DNA of 64,000 bases from Fibrobacterota bacterium. GTDB taxonomy: Bacteria > Fibrobacterota > Fibrobacteria > UBA5070. The translations under genes and the position numbers were made by a program. The stretch is from assembly GCA_016715065.1 (NCBI GenBank), contig JADKBN010000015.1, positions 165,860 to 229,859 on the forward strand. Direction: 5' to 3'. Shown piece after piece: positions 51,129 to 60,638 of this stretch (its first letter is position 1; every line of letters begins with the position of its first letter). Below the pieces are notes generated by a model. The model did not search any database. It was given only the letters and a program-made list of their open reading frames with translations, and had not been told where the DNA came from.

Positions 51129-51722
51129 ATGAATCCTATTCTCCTCCCGATCCTGCTGGCCCTCCACCTGGCACCGCCGTCCGACGATCGGGTGGTGGAT
51201 TGCCGATTCGATCGCGATTCCGCCATCGGGCGTGCCACTCCGAAGGCGCTGGCCGCCACCCTGGAGGCACCGGTGGTCGGGTACGTGGGGTTTGACGGAA
51301 AACGGCACATGGGCCAGATCGTCTGCGAACGCGGTGTCTGCAAGGAATTGGTGGAGTGGTTTTCCAGGATGGAGTCGGTGGGCTTTCCGTTCCGTTCCGT
51401 CTGTCCCGTTTCCATGTACGGCATGTCCGATTCCGCCTCGATGGCCGCCGACAACACCTATTGCTTCGCGCAGCGCGGGATCTGGGGCAGCCGGGAGATT
51501 TCCTGGCACGCGCAAGGGCGCGCCCTGGATGTCAACCCTCAGGAAAATCCCGCCCTCAAACGCGGCCGGACGATTCCAGCCAACGGGCGATGGCTGCCAG
51601 GCACGCCAGGAACGCTTTCCGACACCTCCATCGCGGTGAAATCCCTGCGGGCCATCGGCTGGAAGTGGGGTGCGCATTGGCGAAGGGTCCAGGACCGCCA
51701 TCACTTCCAGAAGGTCCGGTGA
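51129..51722 (+). CDS. M15 family D-Ala-D-Ala carboxypeptidase-like protein
   Basis: A 197-residue predicted zinc peptidase with a signal peptide (MNPILLPILLALHLAPPS). M15 motifs are FDGKRHMGQIV, the YGMSDSASMAADNTYCF stretch, zinc ligands in SWHAQGRALDVNP (His and Asp) and DRHHFQ (His). It should cut stem or cross-link peptides in peptidoglycan or a related substrate. ATG 51129 is chosen; a TTG 21 bases earlier is also in frame. It is divergent from the glycosidase-like gene (63-base gap). Confidence 0.82.
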   Translation: MNPILLPILLALHLAPPSDDRVVDCRFDRDSAIGRATPKALAATLEAPVVGYVGFDGKRHMGQIVCERGVCKELVEWFSRMESVGFPFRSVCPVSMYGMSDSASMAADNTYCFAQRGIWGSREISWHAQGRALDVNPQENPALKRGRTIPANGRWLPGTPGTLSDTSIAVKSLRAIGWKWGAHWRRVQDRHHFQKVR

Positions 51723-51725
51723 TTC

Positions 51726-51755
51726 GAACCGCGCGGTTCATGGCCCCGAGGGGGC
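51726..51755. terminator. Two hairpins between convergent genes
   Basis: GAACCGCGCGGTTC (51726-51739) is a perfect palindrome and GCCCC-GAG-GGGGC (51743-51755) follows two bases later. They occupy the gap between the M15 peptidase stop (51722) and the spermidine-synthase-like stop (51760). They could end both transcripts. Confidence 0.5.
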
Positions 51756-51759
51756 GATC

Positions 51760-54003
51760 CTATCTAGCCAAGACGGATTCCGTCTCATAAGCCCTGGCAC
51801 GCGACGCGAGGGTGTCGGCGGAGCGGAAATCGCCTGCCTCCCGGCTGGAGGCTTCCAGCATCTTCAGGTAGCCGTGCGCCACAGGCCGCCAGGCGTCGGG
51901 GCCGAAGGCGCGAAGGTGCGGATCCACGTCCAGCGCTTTGGTTTCCAGCGCATTGGACACCCACGTCTGGTACCGGGGTCCCGCCAAGGCGAGTGCGGCC
52001 GACGGCTGTCCGGGATTGATCCCTCCGCTTTCGATCCCGCGCAGGATGCGGTTGTCGTGGGTCCACGGCTCGATGCCCGACAGGAAGTCCATCCGCGATA
52101 CGCGGCCCGTCCAGGTGCGAAGGACTTCCGGCGATGCTCCGGAATCCGAAAGACCGGTGCCAGGCGATCCAGCCACCAAGGCGATCATCGGAGATCGCGT
52201 GGAGTCGTCCTCGCGGAACAGATGGACCTCCCCGAACACGGACCCGGCCGTGGCGAGGATGTCGTTGAAGACAGGTTCTGTCATCTGGTAGAGCGGCAAC
52301 CACTGCACGAACAGCCCTCCCGGCCGCAGATGCTCGCGCACGGAAACCAGATGCTCCCGGCCCATCAGGAGTTCCGCTCCCGGCAACCAGGGCAGGAACA
52401 GATCGCCCAAAACCAGGTCGTAGCGGTTCGGATCGTCCCTCAGAGCCGTGCGGGCATCGCCGACCTCGATCGAAAAGCGCGGATCCGCAAACAGCGATCC
52501 GGTCCACGGTGCGAAATGGCCGCGCGCCAAGTCCACCACCTGAGGCAGGAGTTCGACCACACGCGCATGGCGAAGCTCGGTGGAACGCGTCAAGGCTCCG
52601 GCGGTGACGCCGGTGCCCATTCCCAGCACGAAGACCTCGCGGGCGCGGGGTCTCAGCGCCATGGCCAGACCCGCCTGCCAGCTCTGGGAAGCGATGGAGC
52701 GCGTGCCTCCCAACGCGTAGCTGCCGTTGTAGACGAGGAAGGTGTGCCCCTTTCGCTCCACCAGTTCCACTCGCCCACTCCAGCCTTCCTCGCGCGCCAG
52801 CACCGCATAATCGGTGCGCGGGGCCAGCGGGGCTCTCCACAGGACCCCGCCCGCGACGGCTAGACACGATGCCGCCACCCCCGCCATCCACCGGGGGCGA
52901 CCCCCGCTCCCGAAGCCCACCGCCAGCACCACCCAACCCGCCGCTGGCAGACACAAACTGGCATGGAGTCCCAACAACGGAAGGGAGGCGAAACCGGCGA
53001 CCAAGGCCCCCGCGAATCCTCCCGCGAGATTCGCGACCACCAGGGCGGGGAGCGCACCAGGCGGATCCAACCGCTCCAACAGCCACGGGTAGAGCAGCCC
53101 GATAGCCGCCGAGGAGGGGACCAGCGCCACCAGGGCGGCCAGAAGAAGATCCCACGGAAACACATCGGGCCCCGTGGCGATGGCGAACCGATCCGCGAGC
53201 CAACCTTGGAGCAAGGGCAGAAGGAGACTTCCTCCGAGCGCGGCCAACGAAAGCCATCGCACATTCGGGATCTTCCCAGCCAACAAGGCTCCTGCGGGCA
53301 ATCCCATAAGCACGGACAGCGAGACCATGCCAAACGACAGCGTGGAGTTGGCGTGGACCTGGGCGAAATGGTGGGTCCAGGCGACCTGGGCATGGAAAAA
53401 CTGGAAACCAGACCATGCCGCCAACCAATGCTCCGTGGTTGGCCGGGAAAGCCTCCACTCCCGGACACTTCCCGGCAAATCCCCCGACGGGGCGCGGCGA
53501 TCCAGCCGCAGGGACACCAAGCTGCCAGCCAACGCCAGTGTTCCGGCAAGCCGCCCGAGGGCCGTCAGCTCCAAGTGCGCGAAGCCCCATGCCAGCAAGC
53601 ATAGCACGCCCAGTCCTCCTCCCGCGGCTTCCAGGGCATACCACAGGGAGCGAGATCCGGGAGGATCACATAGCAGGTCCACCGTCCAGCGGGCCGTCAG
53701 GACGGACACGACGAACACCAACGCACAGGCGGGCAAAGCCGAACTCGCGCCCAGCGCCCAGGATGTCCAGGGAGAGAACAACACCAGGGCCAGAAATCCG
53801 GCCGCGACCCAGCCACGGGGCTGCGGGAGTCGCGCGCCGAGGGCGCCACCCAATAGGTTCGCGGCCAGGAGCGCCGCCACCAAGCTGGGTCCGGCTCCCC
53901 ACGAAGGGGACAACACGGGCTGCAGAAGAACAGGAAGTCCGAAGACCAACGCACCCGCCAGTACGAGGGATCCTCCCCGGCGGATGGCGGATAGAGAGTT
54001 CAT
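51760..54003 (-). CDS. Membrane protein with spermidine synthase-like domain
   Basis: A 747-residue protein. The first ~400 residues have about a dozen hydrophobic helices. The C-terminal part (about 405-640) is a spermidine-synthase-type Rossmann fold: LVYNGSYALGGTRS, the SAM-like loop VLGMGTGVTAGAL (about residues 455-467), RVVELLPQVVDLA, VGDARTALRDD and YDLVLGDLF. The residues for putrescine binding are not clear, so polyamine synthesis should not be assumed; many such fusions have unknown substrates. It lies 66 bases after sufB on the same strand and may be co-transcribed. Confidence 0.82.
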   Translation of the reverse strand: MNSLSAIRRGGSLVLAGALVFGLPVLLQPVLSPSWGAGPSLVAALLAANLLGGALGARLPQPRGWVAAGFLALVLFSPWTSWALGASSALPACALVFVVSVLTARWTVDLLCDPPGSRSLWYALEAAGGGLGVLCLLAWGFAHLELTALGRLAGTLALAGSLVSLRLDRRAPSGDLPGSVREWRLSRPTTEHWLAAWSGFQFFHAQVAWTHHFAQVHANSTLSFGMVSLSVLMGLPAGALLAGKIPNVRWLSLAALGGSLLLPLLQGWLADRFAIATGPDVFPWDLLLAALVALVPSSAAIGLLYPWLLERLDPPGALPALVVANLAGGFAGALVAGFASLPLLGLHASLCLPAAGWVVLAVGFGSGGRPRWMAGVAASCLAVAGGVLWRAPLAPRTDYAVLAREEGWSGRVELVERKGHTFLVYNGSYALGGTRSIASQSWQAGLAMALRPRAREVFVLGMGTGVTAGALTRSTELRHARVVELLPQVVDLARGHFAPWTGSLFADPRFSIEVGDARTALRDDPNRYDLVLGDLFLPWLPGAELLMGREHLVSVREHLRPGGLFVQWLPLYQMTEPVFNDILATAGSVFGEVHLFREDDSTRSPMIALVAGSPGTGLSDSGASPEVLRTWTGRVSRMDFLSGIEPWTHDNRILRGIESGGINPGQPSAALALAGPRYQTWVSNALETKALDVDPHLRAFGPDAWRPVAHGYLKMLEASSREAGDFRSADTLASRARAYETESVLAR

Positions 54004-54068
54004 GGTCGGCGAAATCTACAACGGGACGGCGGCAGGAAAGCGTCAGAATCCGTCCAAACGCCCCCTCG

Positions 54069-55517
<1,449 letters not shown>

Positions 55518-55573
55518 TGGATCGGTACTCCTGGTGGACGTGGCCCAGGGAAACATCCCCGGTCTCCTGGAAT

Positions 55574-55592
55574 ATAGAACCGATTTGGTTCT
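55574..55592 (-). promoter_or_regulatory. Candidate Rrf2 operator upstream of sufB
   Basis: ATAGAACC (55574-55581), five bases, GGTTCT (55587-55592): an inverted repeat AGAACC-N5-GGTTCT, 57 bases before the sufB ATG. The same pattern appears upstream of the Rrf2 gene at 57012-57029. A shared site next to an Fe-S type regulator and its likely target supports the assignment. Confidence 0.6.
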
Positions 55593-55613
55593 GATTCCAC
55601 TTCTGCTGTTGGC

Positions 55614-56486
55614 CTAGATGCGGATTTCCAGCCCAAGAGCAGGGAGGATCGAGAACCCCGACAGCTCCACCGGATCTGAGCCCGGCACCACATAAGAGCC
55701 GTAGTCTTGCCAGTAGGTGGTCAATCCAACCAAGACCCAAACATGCTTGTAGCCGCCACGTAGCATCCCAGTAGCCCCGAAGGACATGAAAGAAGACTCC
55801 TGGTTTGGCAACCGCTCAAGCGCCTCCACGCTGCCCCCCCAGGTGCGATACAGTCCCTTGGGGTCGAAGCCGTAATTGATTTTGGTCCAGCCTCCGACCA
55901 GGCCGATCGTTCCCGAGCCGAGATTTCCCTTCGTGCCGAAAGGCTTGGAGAACACGAGAGGAACGAGGATGTCCTTGCGATCGAAGGAGTAGCCAAGCGT
56001 GCTTTGGATCTTGCCCAAGGCGGAAGGAAGTTCGTAGCTCTGCGAGGAGTATTGGATTCCGATTCCTCCGTTCCATCCCGACTGCTGCTCGTGCAGGATC
56101 TGCCGACGAACCGACCACGCATTCACCGAGCCTTCCCTGCGATAGCCGATCTCCGTTTCCCAACCGACACCCAAATGCACCGTGGCCACGGGAGTGGCGC
56201 TGGGCATGTCCAGTCCGGCAGCGACCAGAGTCTTGGCGGCATTGTCGTAGGCTCCTTGGTTGGTCAGGGAATCCACCTCGCCACTCAAAAGAGATTTCGC
56301 CGCATCCATCTGCGAGGTCGTCAGGGCCGAGAGGGTCGCGGTCGGAATCGAGCCGATCATTCCCAGCTGGCCTTGGACATGCCCGCGAGGCATCGTCGTG
56401 CCATCCCAGATCACGGATCGCGGTGCGGCACAGCCGGTGACGATAACGCCGAGGGTAAAACCAATCACAGCCGATTGCAACTTCAC
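55614..56486 (-). CDS. Outer-membrane-type lipoprotein of unknown function
   Basis: A 290-residue protein with a lipoprotein signal peptide; the lipobox is VTGC, with Cys19 as the lipidated residue. From about residue 95 on it alternates hydrophobic and polar residues like a small beta-barrel (TVHLGVGWETEIGYRREGSV, GTIGLVGGWTKINYGF, MLRGGYKHVWVLVGLTTYW), ending in LGLEIRI. It is encoded between the Rrf2 gene and sufB on the same strand; no functional link to Fe-S assembly is visible. I do not recognise the family. Confidence 0.75.
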   Translation of the reverse strand: MKLQSAVIGFTLGVIVTGCAAPRSVIWDGTTMPRGHVQGQLGMIGSIPTATLSALTTSQMDAAKSLLSGEVDSLTNQGAYDNAAKTLVAAGLDMPSATPVATVHLGVGWETEIGYRREGSVNAWSVRRQILHEQQSGWNGGIGIQYSSQSYELPSALGKIQSTLGYSFDRKDILVPLVFSKPFGTKGNLGSGTIGLVGGWTKINYGFDPKGLYRTWGGSVEALERLPNQESSFMSFGATGMLRGGYKHVWVLVGLTTYWQDYGSYVVPGSDPVELSGFSILPALGLEIRI

Positions 56487-56542
56487 GGAGACTCCTGCGA
56501 GAACAAGGGAGTCTAAAAGATGTTATTTCTGCGCGAAGATCC

Positions 56543-56998
56543 TCAGGTCCGCAGCTGCGGGCGTTTGGCGCGAGGCACACCCAACAGGGGATGGATCATC
56601 TGCAGCAGAGTGATGCCGGCCAGACTGTCGCGCAGAGCGTGGTTGATGATGCCCCAGTTGATCCGGGTGGGGCAACTGGCGTGGAGTCCGCATCCACCGC
56701 CGGCTCCGGCGTGTTCTTGGCATTCGGTCAGAGCGATGGGGCCTTCCACCGCGATGATCACTTCTTCCAATGTGATGGCGGAGGCGCCACGCGACAGCTG
56801 GTATCCGCCGTGCACGCCGCGCGAGCTGTTGAGCAAGCCCGCCTTGGAAAGCAATTTCACCGTCTTGTTGACCATGGGAGCAGACAGTCCCGTGCGAGTC
56901 GCAAGATCGGAAACCGACAGCATCCCTCCCAATCCGACCTTGGCGAATTGGGTCATGAGCAGGATCCCGTAGTCTGCCTGTTTGGTAAGCCGGATCAT
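56543..56998 (-). CDS. Rrf2-family Fe-S type regulator
   Basis: A 151-residue DNA-binding protein of the Rrf2 family (IscR/SUF regulator type). The winged helix occupies residues 1-75 (LTKQADYGILLM, LSVSDLATRTGLSAPMVNKTVKLLSKAGLL, GVHGGYQLSR). Three cysteines, C93, C103 and C109, lie in the loop expected to ligate an Fe-S cluster. This fits Fe-S or iron sensing, and the neighbouring sufB fits as a target. ATG 56998. A site matching the one before sufB lies 14 bases upstream, suggesting autoregulation. Confidence 0.92.
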   Translation of the reverse strand: MIRLTKQADYGILLMTQFAKVGLGGMLSVSDLATRTGLSAPMVNKTVKLLSKAGLLNSSRGVHGGYQLSRGASAITLEEVIIAVEGPIALTECQEHAGAGGGCGLHASCPTRINWGIINHALRDSLAGITLLQMIHPLLGVPRAKRPQLRT

Positions 56999-57011
56999 CG
57001 CGCTCCAGAAA

Positions 57012-57029
57012 ATAGAACCTTTTCGGTAC
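57012..57029 (-). promoter_or_regulatory. Candidate Rrf2 operator upstream of its own gene
   Basis: ATAGAACC (57012-57019), five bases, GGTAC (57025-57029), then GGATT. It agrees with the sufB site (ATAGAACC-N5-GGTTC) at all but one base of the half-sites, and both have T-rich spacers. It lies 14 bases before the Rrf2 ATG. Confidence 0.55.
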
Positions 57030-57146
57030 GGATTTCAATTTCTCGAGAGGAGGAACAATGCTGGAGTCAACATATTCCAAAGGTTTTCTTGGGCCCAATG
57101 ACCTTCGGAAGACAGCGAAGCATTCCAAATCGCATCGACTGGATGT

Positions 57147-57887
57147 ATGGTTATAGGCGTGAAGTATGGCATCTTCTCCGACATCCACGGGAACCTCGAG
57201 GCCTTGACTGCCGTTCTCGCCCGCATGGACGAACTGGGAGTCCAGCGTCGTGTCTGCTTGGGCGACGTTGTTGGTTACGGACCCAATCCAAACGAATGCG
57301 TGGATCTGGTCCGCAAGTCCGCGGACTTGGCCATCTTGGGGAACCACGATTCGGTCGCACTGGGCTGGGAGGCTTCGGAAAGCTTCAATTTCTACGCGCG
57401 TCGCGCGATCGAGTGGACCCGTGAGGTTCTCACCGTGCAAAGCCAGGACTACCTAAAGGGTCTGCGCTACCTGGAGGCGGAAAACGATCTTTGCTTCGTG
57501 CACGCTTCGCCGCACAGCCCGGCCGACTGGTACTACATCACCGATCTGGAAGACGCCGCGGATTCCTTCAGCTTCTTCCGCGAGCGGATCTGCTTCATCG
57601 GACACACGCACTTTCCGGTGATGGTGGTCAAGGAGCCGGACGAGTCGTTTCGCATCTGCGACACCAGCTCGCTCCTTCCCAAGCCCGGTGAACGCGTCCT
57701 GGTCAACGACGGCTCCGTGGGACAACCGCGCGACAGAAATTGCCAGGCGTGTTTCGCCATCTGCGATTCCGACACCGGCTACGTGGAGATCATCCGCGTG
57801 CCCTACGAGGTTTCGCTCACGCAGTCGAAGATGCGCGACCTGGGGTTTGCCGATTTTCTGATCCAACGATTGGAAGAGGGTCGGTGA
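57147..57887 (+). CDS. Metallophosphoesterase, YfcE/DUF2436-like
   Basis: A 246-residue calcineurin-like phosphoesterase. Metal-binding motifs are complete: FSDIHGN (about residues 10-16), GDVVGYGPNP (about 39-48), GNHD (about 65-68), HASP (about 117-120) and GHTH (about 152-155). Together with the 'LVNDGSVGQPRD' stretch this is the subfamily often found near prokaryotic signalling or nucleotide phosphatases; the substrate is unknown. ATG 57147 and GTG 57159 are both possible starts. It is divergent from the Rrf2 gene. Confidence 0.9.
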   Translation: MVIGVKYGIFSDIHGNLEALTAVLARMDELGVQRRVCLGDVVGYGPNPNECVDLVRKSADLAILGNHDSVALGWEASESFNFYARRAIEWTREVLTVQSQDYLKGLRYLEAENDLCFVHASPHSPADWYYITDLEDAADSFSFFRERICFIGHTHFPVMVVKEPDESFRICDTSSLLPKPGERVLVNDGSVGQPRDRNCQACFAICDSDTGYVEIIRVPYEVSLTQSKMRDLGFADFLIQRLEEGR

Positions 57888-57914
57888 TCAATGAGGATCG
57901 GGCATGCCCGATCC

Positions 57915-58196
57915 TCACGTCAACGGCCAGTCTTCTCGCGGCGGGACACGGAAACATTTGGTGGGTTGGCTGGCGCCGGACAGCAGCTCCACCTCGGACT
58001 TGGCGAGGCCCAGCCACTGCGCCAACACCTCGGCCACCGCCTTGTTGGCCTTGCCGTCTTCGGGAGGGGCCGCCACCTGGATCTTGAGACGATCGCCCAG
58101 CACCCCCGCGATGCGCGAGCGCGACGAACCCGGTACCACCTTGACGCGGATCTCCCACCCTGACGGGATTTGTCTAGCCCAGGGCGGCAATTCCAT
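57915..58196 (-). CDS. DUF167 (YggU) family protein
   Basis: A 93-residue protein of the DUF167 family: WEIRVKVVPGSSRSRIAGVL (about residues 14-33), APPEDGKANKAVAEVLAQWLG (about 43-63) and a 'VELLSGASQPTKCFRV' strand. The function is unknown. The start at ATG 58196 is preferred, since any extension would translate the repeat element upstream. It converges on the phosphoesterase gene and lies downstream of rpe. Confidence 0.85.
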   Translation of the reverse strand: MELPPWARQIPSGWEIRVKVVPGSSRSRIAGVLGDRLKIQVAAPPEDGKANKAVAEVLAQWLGLAKSEVELLSGASQPTKCFRVPPREDWPLT

Positions 58197-58226
58197 CTCC
58201 TGGGCAACGCCGCAGCGACAGTAACC

Positions 58227-58310
58227 GTTCGTCCTGAGGAGCGAAGCGTCTCGAAGGGCGAACGGAGTTCGGGAGGACGAACGGAGCAAGTCCGAACCTC
58301 GAACGCAGGA
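58227..58310. repeat. Palindromic repeat element between rpe and DUF167
   Basis: GTTCGTCCTGAG (58227 on) is mirrored by CTCGAAGGGCGAAC ending at 58263, with GAGCGAAGCG between them. A second partial copy (GGACGAAC, then CCGAACCTCGAAC) follows to about 58310. The sequence resembles the element at 9778-9806 and lies fully between genes. Confidence 0.5.
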
Positions 58311-58313
58311 CCA

Positions 58314-58964
58314 TCAGGCGCGAAGCGATGCGATCGCGGCGGCGCGGTCGGCGGCGCCGAACACGGAGGTGCCCGCCACCAGGGTGTCGGCTCCCGCATC
58401 GCGCACCAGCCGGGAGGTCTTGGCGTTGATGCCGCCGTCCACCTGCAGTCGTGTTTTCAGGCCCCGCCGGGCGATCTCGCGAGCGAGAATTTCCACGCGT
58501 GCAGGTGCGGCGTCCTGGAAGGATTGCCCTCCGAACCCTGCCCAGACACTCATGACCAACACCAAGTCGAGCCGATCCAAGTAGGGGAACATTTCCTCGG
58601 GCGAGCGCCCGGGATTGATCACCAGACCCACCTGGACATTTACTGCCTTCAATCCGTCGATCACGGCGCCTGGGTCCATGGCCGCCTCCAGATGGAAGCT
58701 CACCAGGTTCGCGCCCGCCTTGGCGAAGCGCTTGCCGTATTCCAACGGATCCGTCACCATCAGGTGCACGTCGTAGAACGCGGGAACGCTCTTGTTCAAG
58801 CCGTCCAACACGGCCGGCCCGAAGGTGAGGTTGGGCACGAAATGGCCATCCATCACATCGAAGTGGATCCACTCGGCGCCGGCGGTTTGGACGGAACGGG
58901 TCTCCTCGGCAAGCCGGGCGAAGTCCGCGGAAAGGATGCTGGGAGCGATCACGAGTGGGTTCAT
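58314..58964 (-). CDS. rpe: Ribulose-phosphate 3-epimerase
   Basis: Rpe interconverts ribulose 5-phosphate and xylulose 5-phosphate in the pentose phosphate pathway. The 216-residue TIM barrel shows APSILSADFARL (about residues 7-18), the metal-binding WIHFDVMDGHFVPNLTFGP (about 32-50), DVHLMV, INPGRSPE, MSVWAGFGGQSF (the usual VNPGFGGQ-like loop, slightly changed) and DGGIN with GTSVF for phosphate binding. ATG 58964; the open frame runs further upstream only by chance. Confidence 0.95.
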   Translation of the reverse strand: MNPLVIAPSILSADFARLAEETRSVQTAGAEWIHFDVMDGHFVPNLTFGPAVLDGLNKSVPAFYDVHLMVTDPLEYGKRFAKAGANLVSFHLEAAMDPGAVIDGLKAVNVQVGLVINPGRSPEEMFPYLDRLDLVLVMSVWAGFGGQSFQDAAPARVEILAREIARRGLKTRLQVDGGINAKTSRLVRDAGADTLVAGTSVFGAADRAAAIASLRA

Positions 58965-59010
58965 GGCCGGGAAAGATAGAAGGCCGGGGTTGGCTCGAAA
59001 GCCGAAGCGC

Positions 59011-60638
59011 TCAGACCACCAGCCAGCGTCCGAGATTGCGGGTTTCCTTGTCGAATTCCACGCCCACCTTGACCACTGCGCGGCCATCGGCTTGGTAGGC
59101 GACAGCGTAGCCTTTCTCGCTGATCTGCGCCAAGGCTTGCACGGCGGTGCCGTTGAGTTTGAACTCGAACACATACACATGGGTGTCGGTGTACACCACC
59201 GCATCAGCCCTGCCCTTGGCTGATTTCACCTCGGTGCGGATGAACTGGCCCATGAGCGCGAAGACCAGGTAGAAGACCACGTGGTAGTGGCGTTCGGTCC
59301 GGTCGGAAAGATCGTAGGGGATGCCCTCGAAGAAGCCTTGGAGGCGGGTCAGGAAAGCATCCACATCGCCGGCTTCCATCTCTTCGGAGAACTTCCCGAT
59401 GTGAAATCCGCCGCGTCCTTTTTCGGCGCCGGTGTAGCTGGGAAGCAGGAAATTCAGGAAGCCGTTTTTCACCTCGGCATTCGGGTAGCCAAGTGTGTAA
59501 CGACGATATCGGGGATCGTATTTCTGGATGGTCAGATACCCGCTCTGGTAGATCACCGGAATGGGCCTGTCCGCATCCTGACGGTAGTTGGCGAAGTCTT
59601 CGGCCATGATCTCGATCTGGTCGATTTCGCGCAGGTCCATGTTGGATTTTTTGAGCAATTCCACCAGGAAGGTGGGGGTGCCGGTCTGGAACCAGTAATC
59701 GACGAAATCTTTGCTGGAGAATAGATTGAGCGTGCTGAACGGATTGTAGACGCTGGGTCCATCCTGATGGAATCGATACCCGTTGTACATTCGCCGCACT
59801 TCCGCCAAGCACTCCTCAGACGTCATTTTTTGACGATCTGCCAAGGCTGAAAGCTCCGGCGAAAAGGACTCCAACAGCTCCAGCTCCGTGATGCCGCACA
59901 CGGTGGCGTAATCGGGATGCAACGATAGATCCTGCAGCTGATTCAGATCGCTGAACACGCTCACCTGTCCGAATTTGGTGACTCCCATCAGCAGCACGAA
60001 CCGCAGATGCGCATCTGCGCTCTTGAGAACGCCGTAGAAGGCCTTGAGAATCTTCTTGTATTCTTCGTGAAGCTCGACTTGGCCGATTGTCTGCAGAAGT
60101 GGCTTGTCGTATTCACGGCCCACATCCTGTGGCCGCCCTTCGGGTCCGCCCGCTGGGCGTTTGCTGCTCCGACATCCATGCCTTCGCAGTCATCCACCAA
60201 AACGACCACTCGCTTGCCCGTGTGCTCATGGGCCCGACCGATCGCACTTAGGAAACGTTCTGCGGCGGACCGATCCGTTGGTCCGCCTGGAAAGCGATGC
60301 TCCCAGCCTTCAAGATGCCGGTTCAAGATCGCCCGCAGTGCTTCGGGACTATCGTATTTCTCGGCGTTCAGATCCAGCCGCAGCACCGGGTACTCGATCC
60401 AATCCTGCTCCAGCTTCTCGATGGCCAGCCCCTGGAACAGTTCCTTCCGTCCCTCGAAGTAAGCTCCCAACGTGGAAAGCAGGAGACTCTTGCCGAACCG
60501 TCGAGGACGGGAGAGGAAGTACACCTTTCCCTCGGTAGCCAACTTGTGGACATAGGCGGTCTTGTCCACATACAGGTACCCGTCCTCCAGAAGGGAGGGA
60601 AAGTCCTGGATCCCGATGGGTAGCTTGCGGAGAGTCAT
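59011..60638 (-). pseudogene. AAA/PD-(D/E)XK gene broken by a 74-bp insertion
   Basis: This is the second of two tandem paralogues. Its N-terminus (ATG 60638, overlapping the intact gene's TGA as ATGA) keeps VDKTAYVHKLA and RPRRFGKS. After KRVVVLVDD the frame enters an insertion (60116-60189). Removing 77 bases (the insert plus a TCA duplicate) restores the VDEYDKP motif and the frame through to the nuclease-like C-terminus, which is otherwise intact and close to the neighbour. A GTG at 60123 could start a partial product. The insertion hits the Walker B region, so ATPase function is lost. Confidence 0.9.
60116..60189. mobile_element. 74-bp structured insertion with TCA target duplication
   Basis: The segment is absent from the intact paralogue at the same place. 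It is flanked by TCA (60113-60115 and 60190-60192), a likely three-base target duplication. It holds three short hairpins: CCACATCCTGTGG, GCCC-TT-CGGGT and CGCCC-GCT-GGGCG. It has no coding capacity, so it must be mobilised in trans, like REP/MITE elements. Confidence 0.75.

Noticed and set aside
51760..54003. Calling the membrane-spermidine synthase fusion a polyamine enzyme (speE)
   Set aside because: The nucleotide loop is present but the amine-binding residues are not evident, and such membrane fusions have unproven substrates.
59011..60123. Treating the 370-codon frame as an independent gene starting MGREYDKP
   Set aside because: Its start lies inside the 74-bp insertion, and comparison with the intact neighbour shows it is the 3' part of a broken gene.
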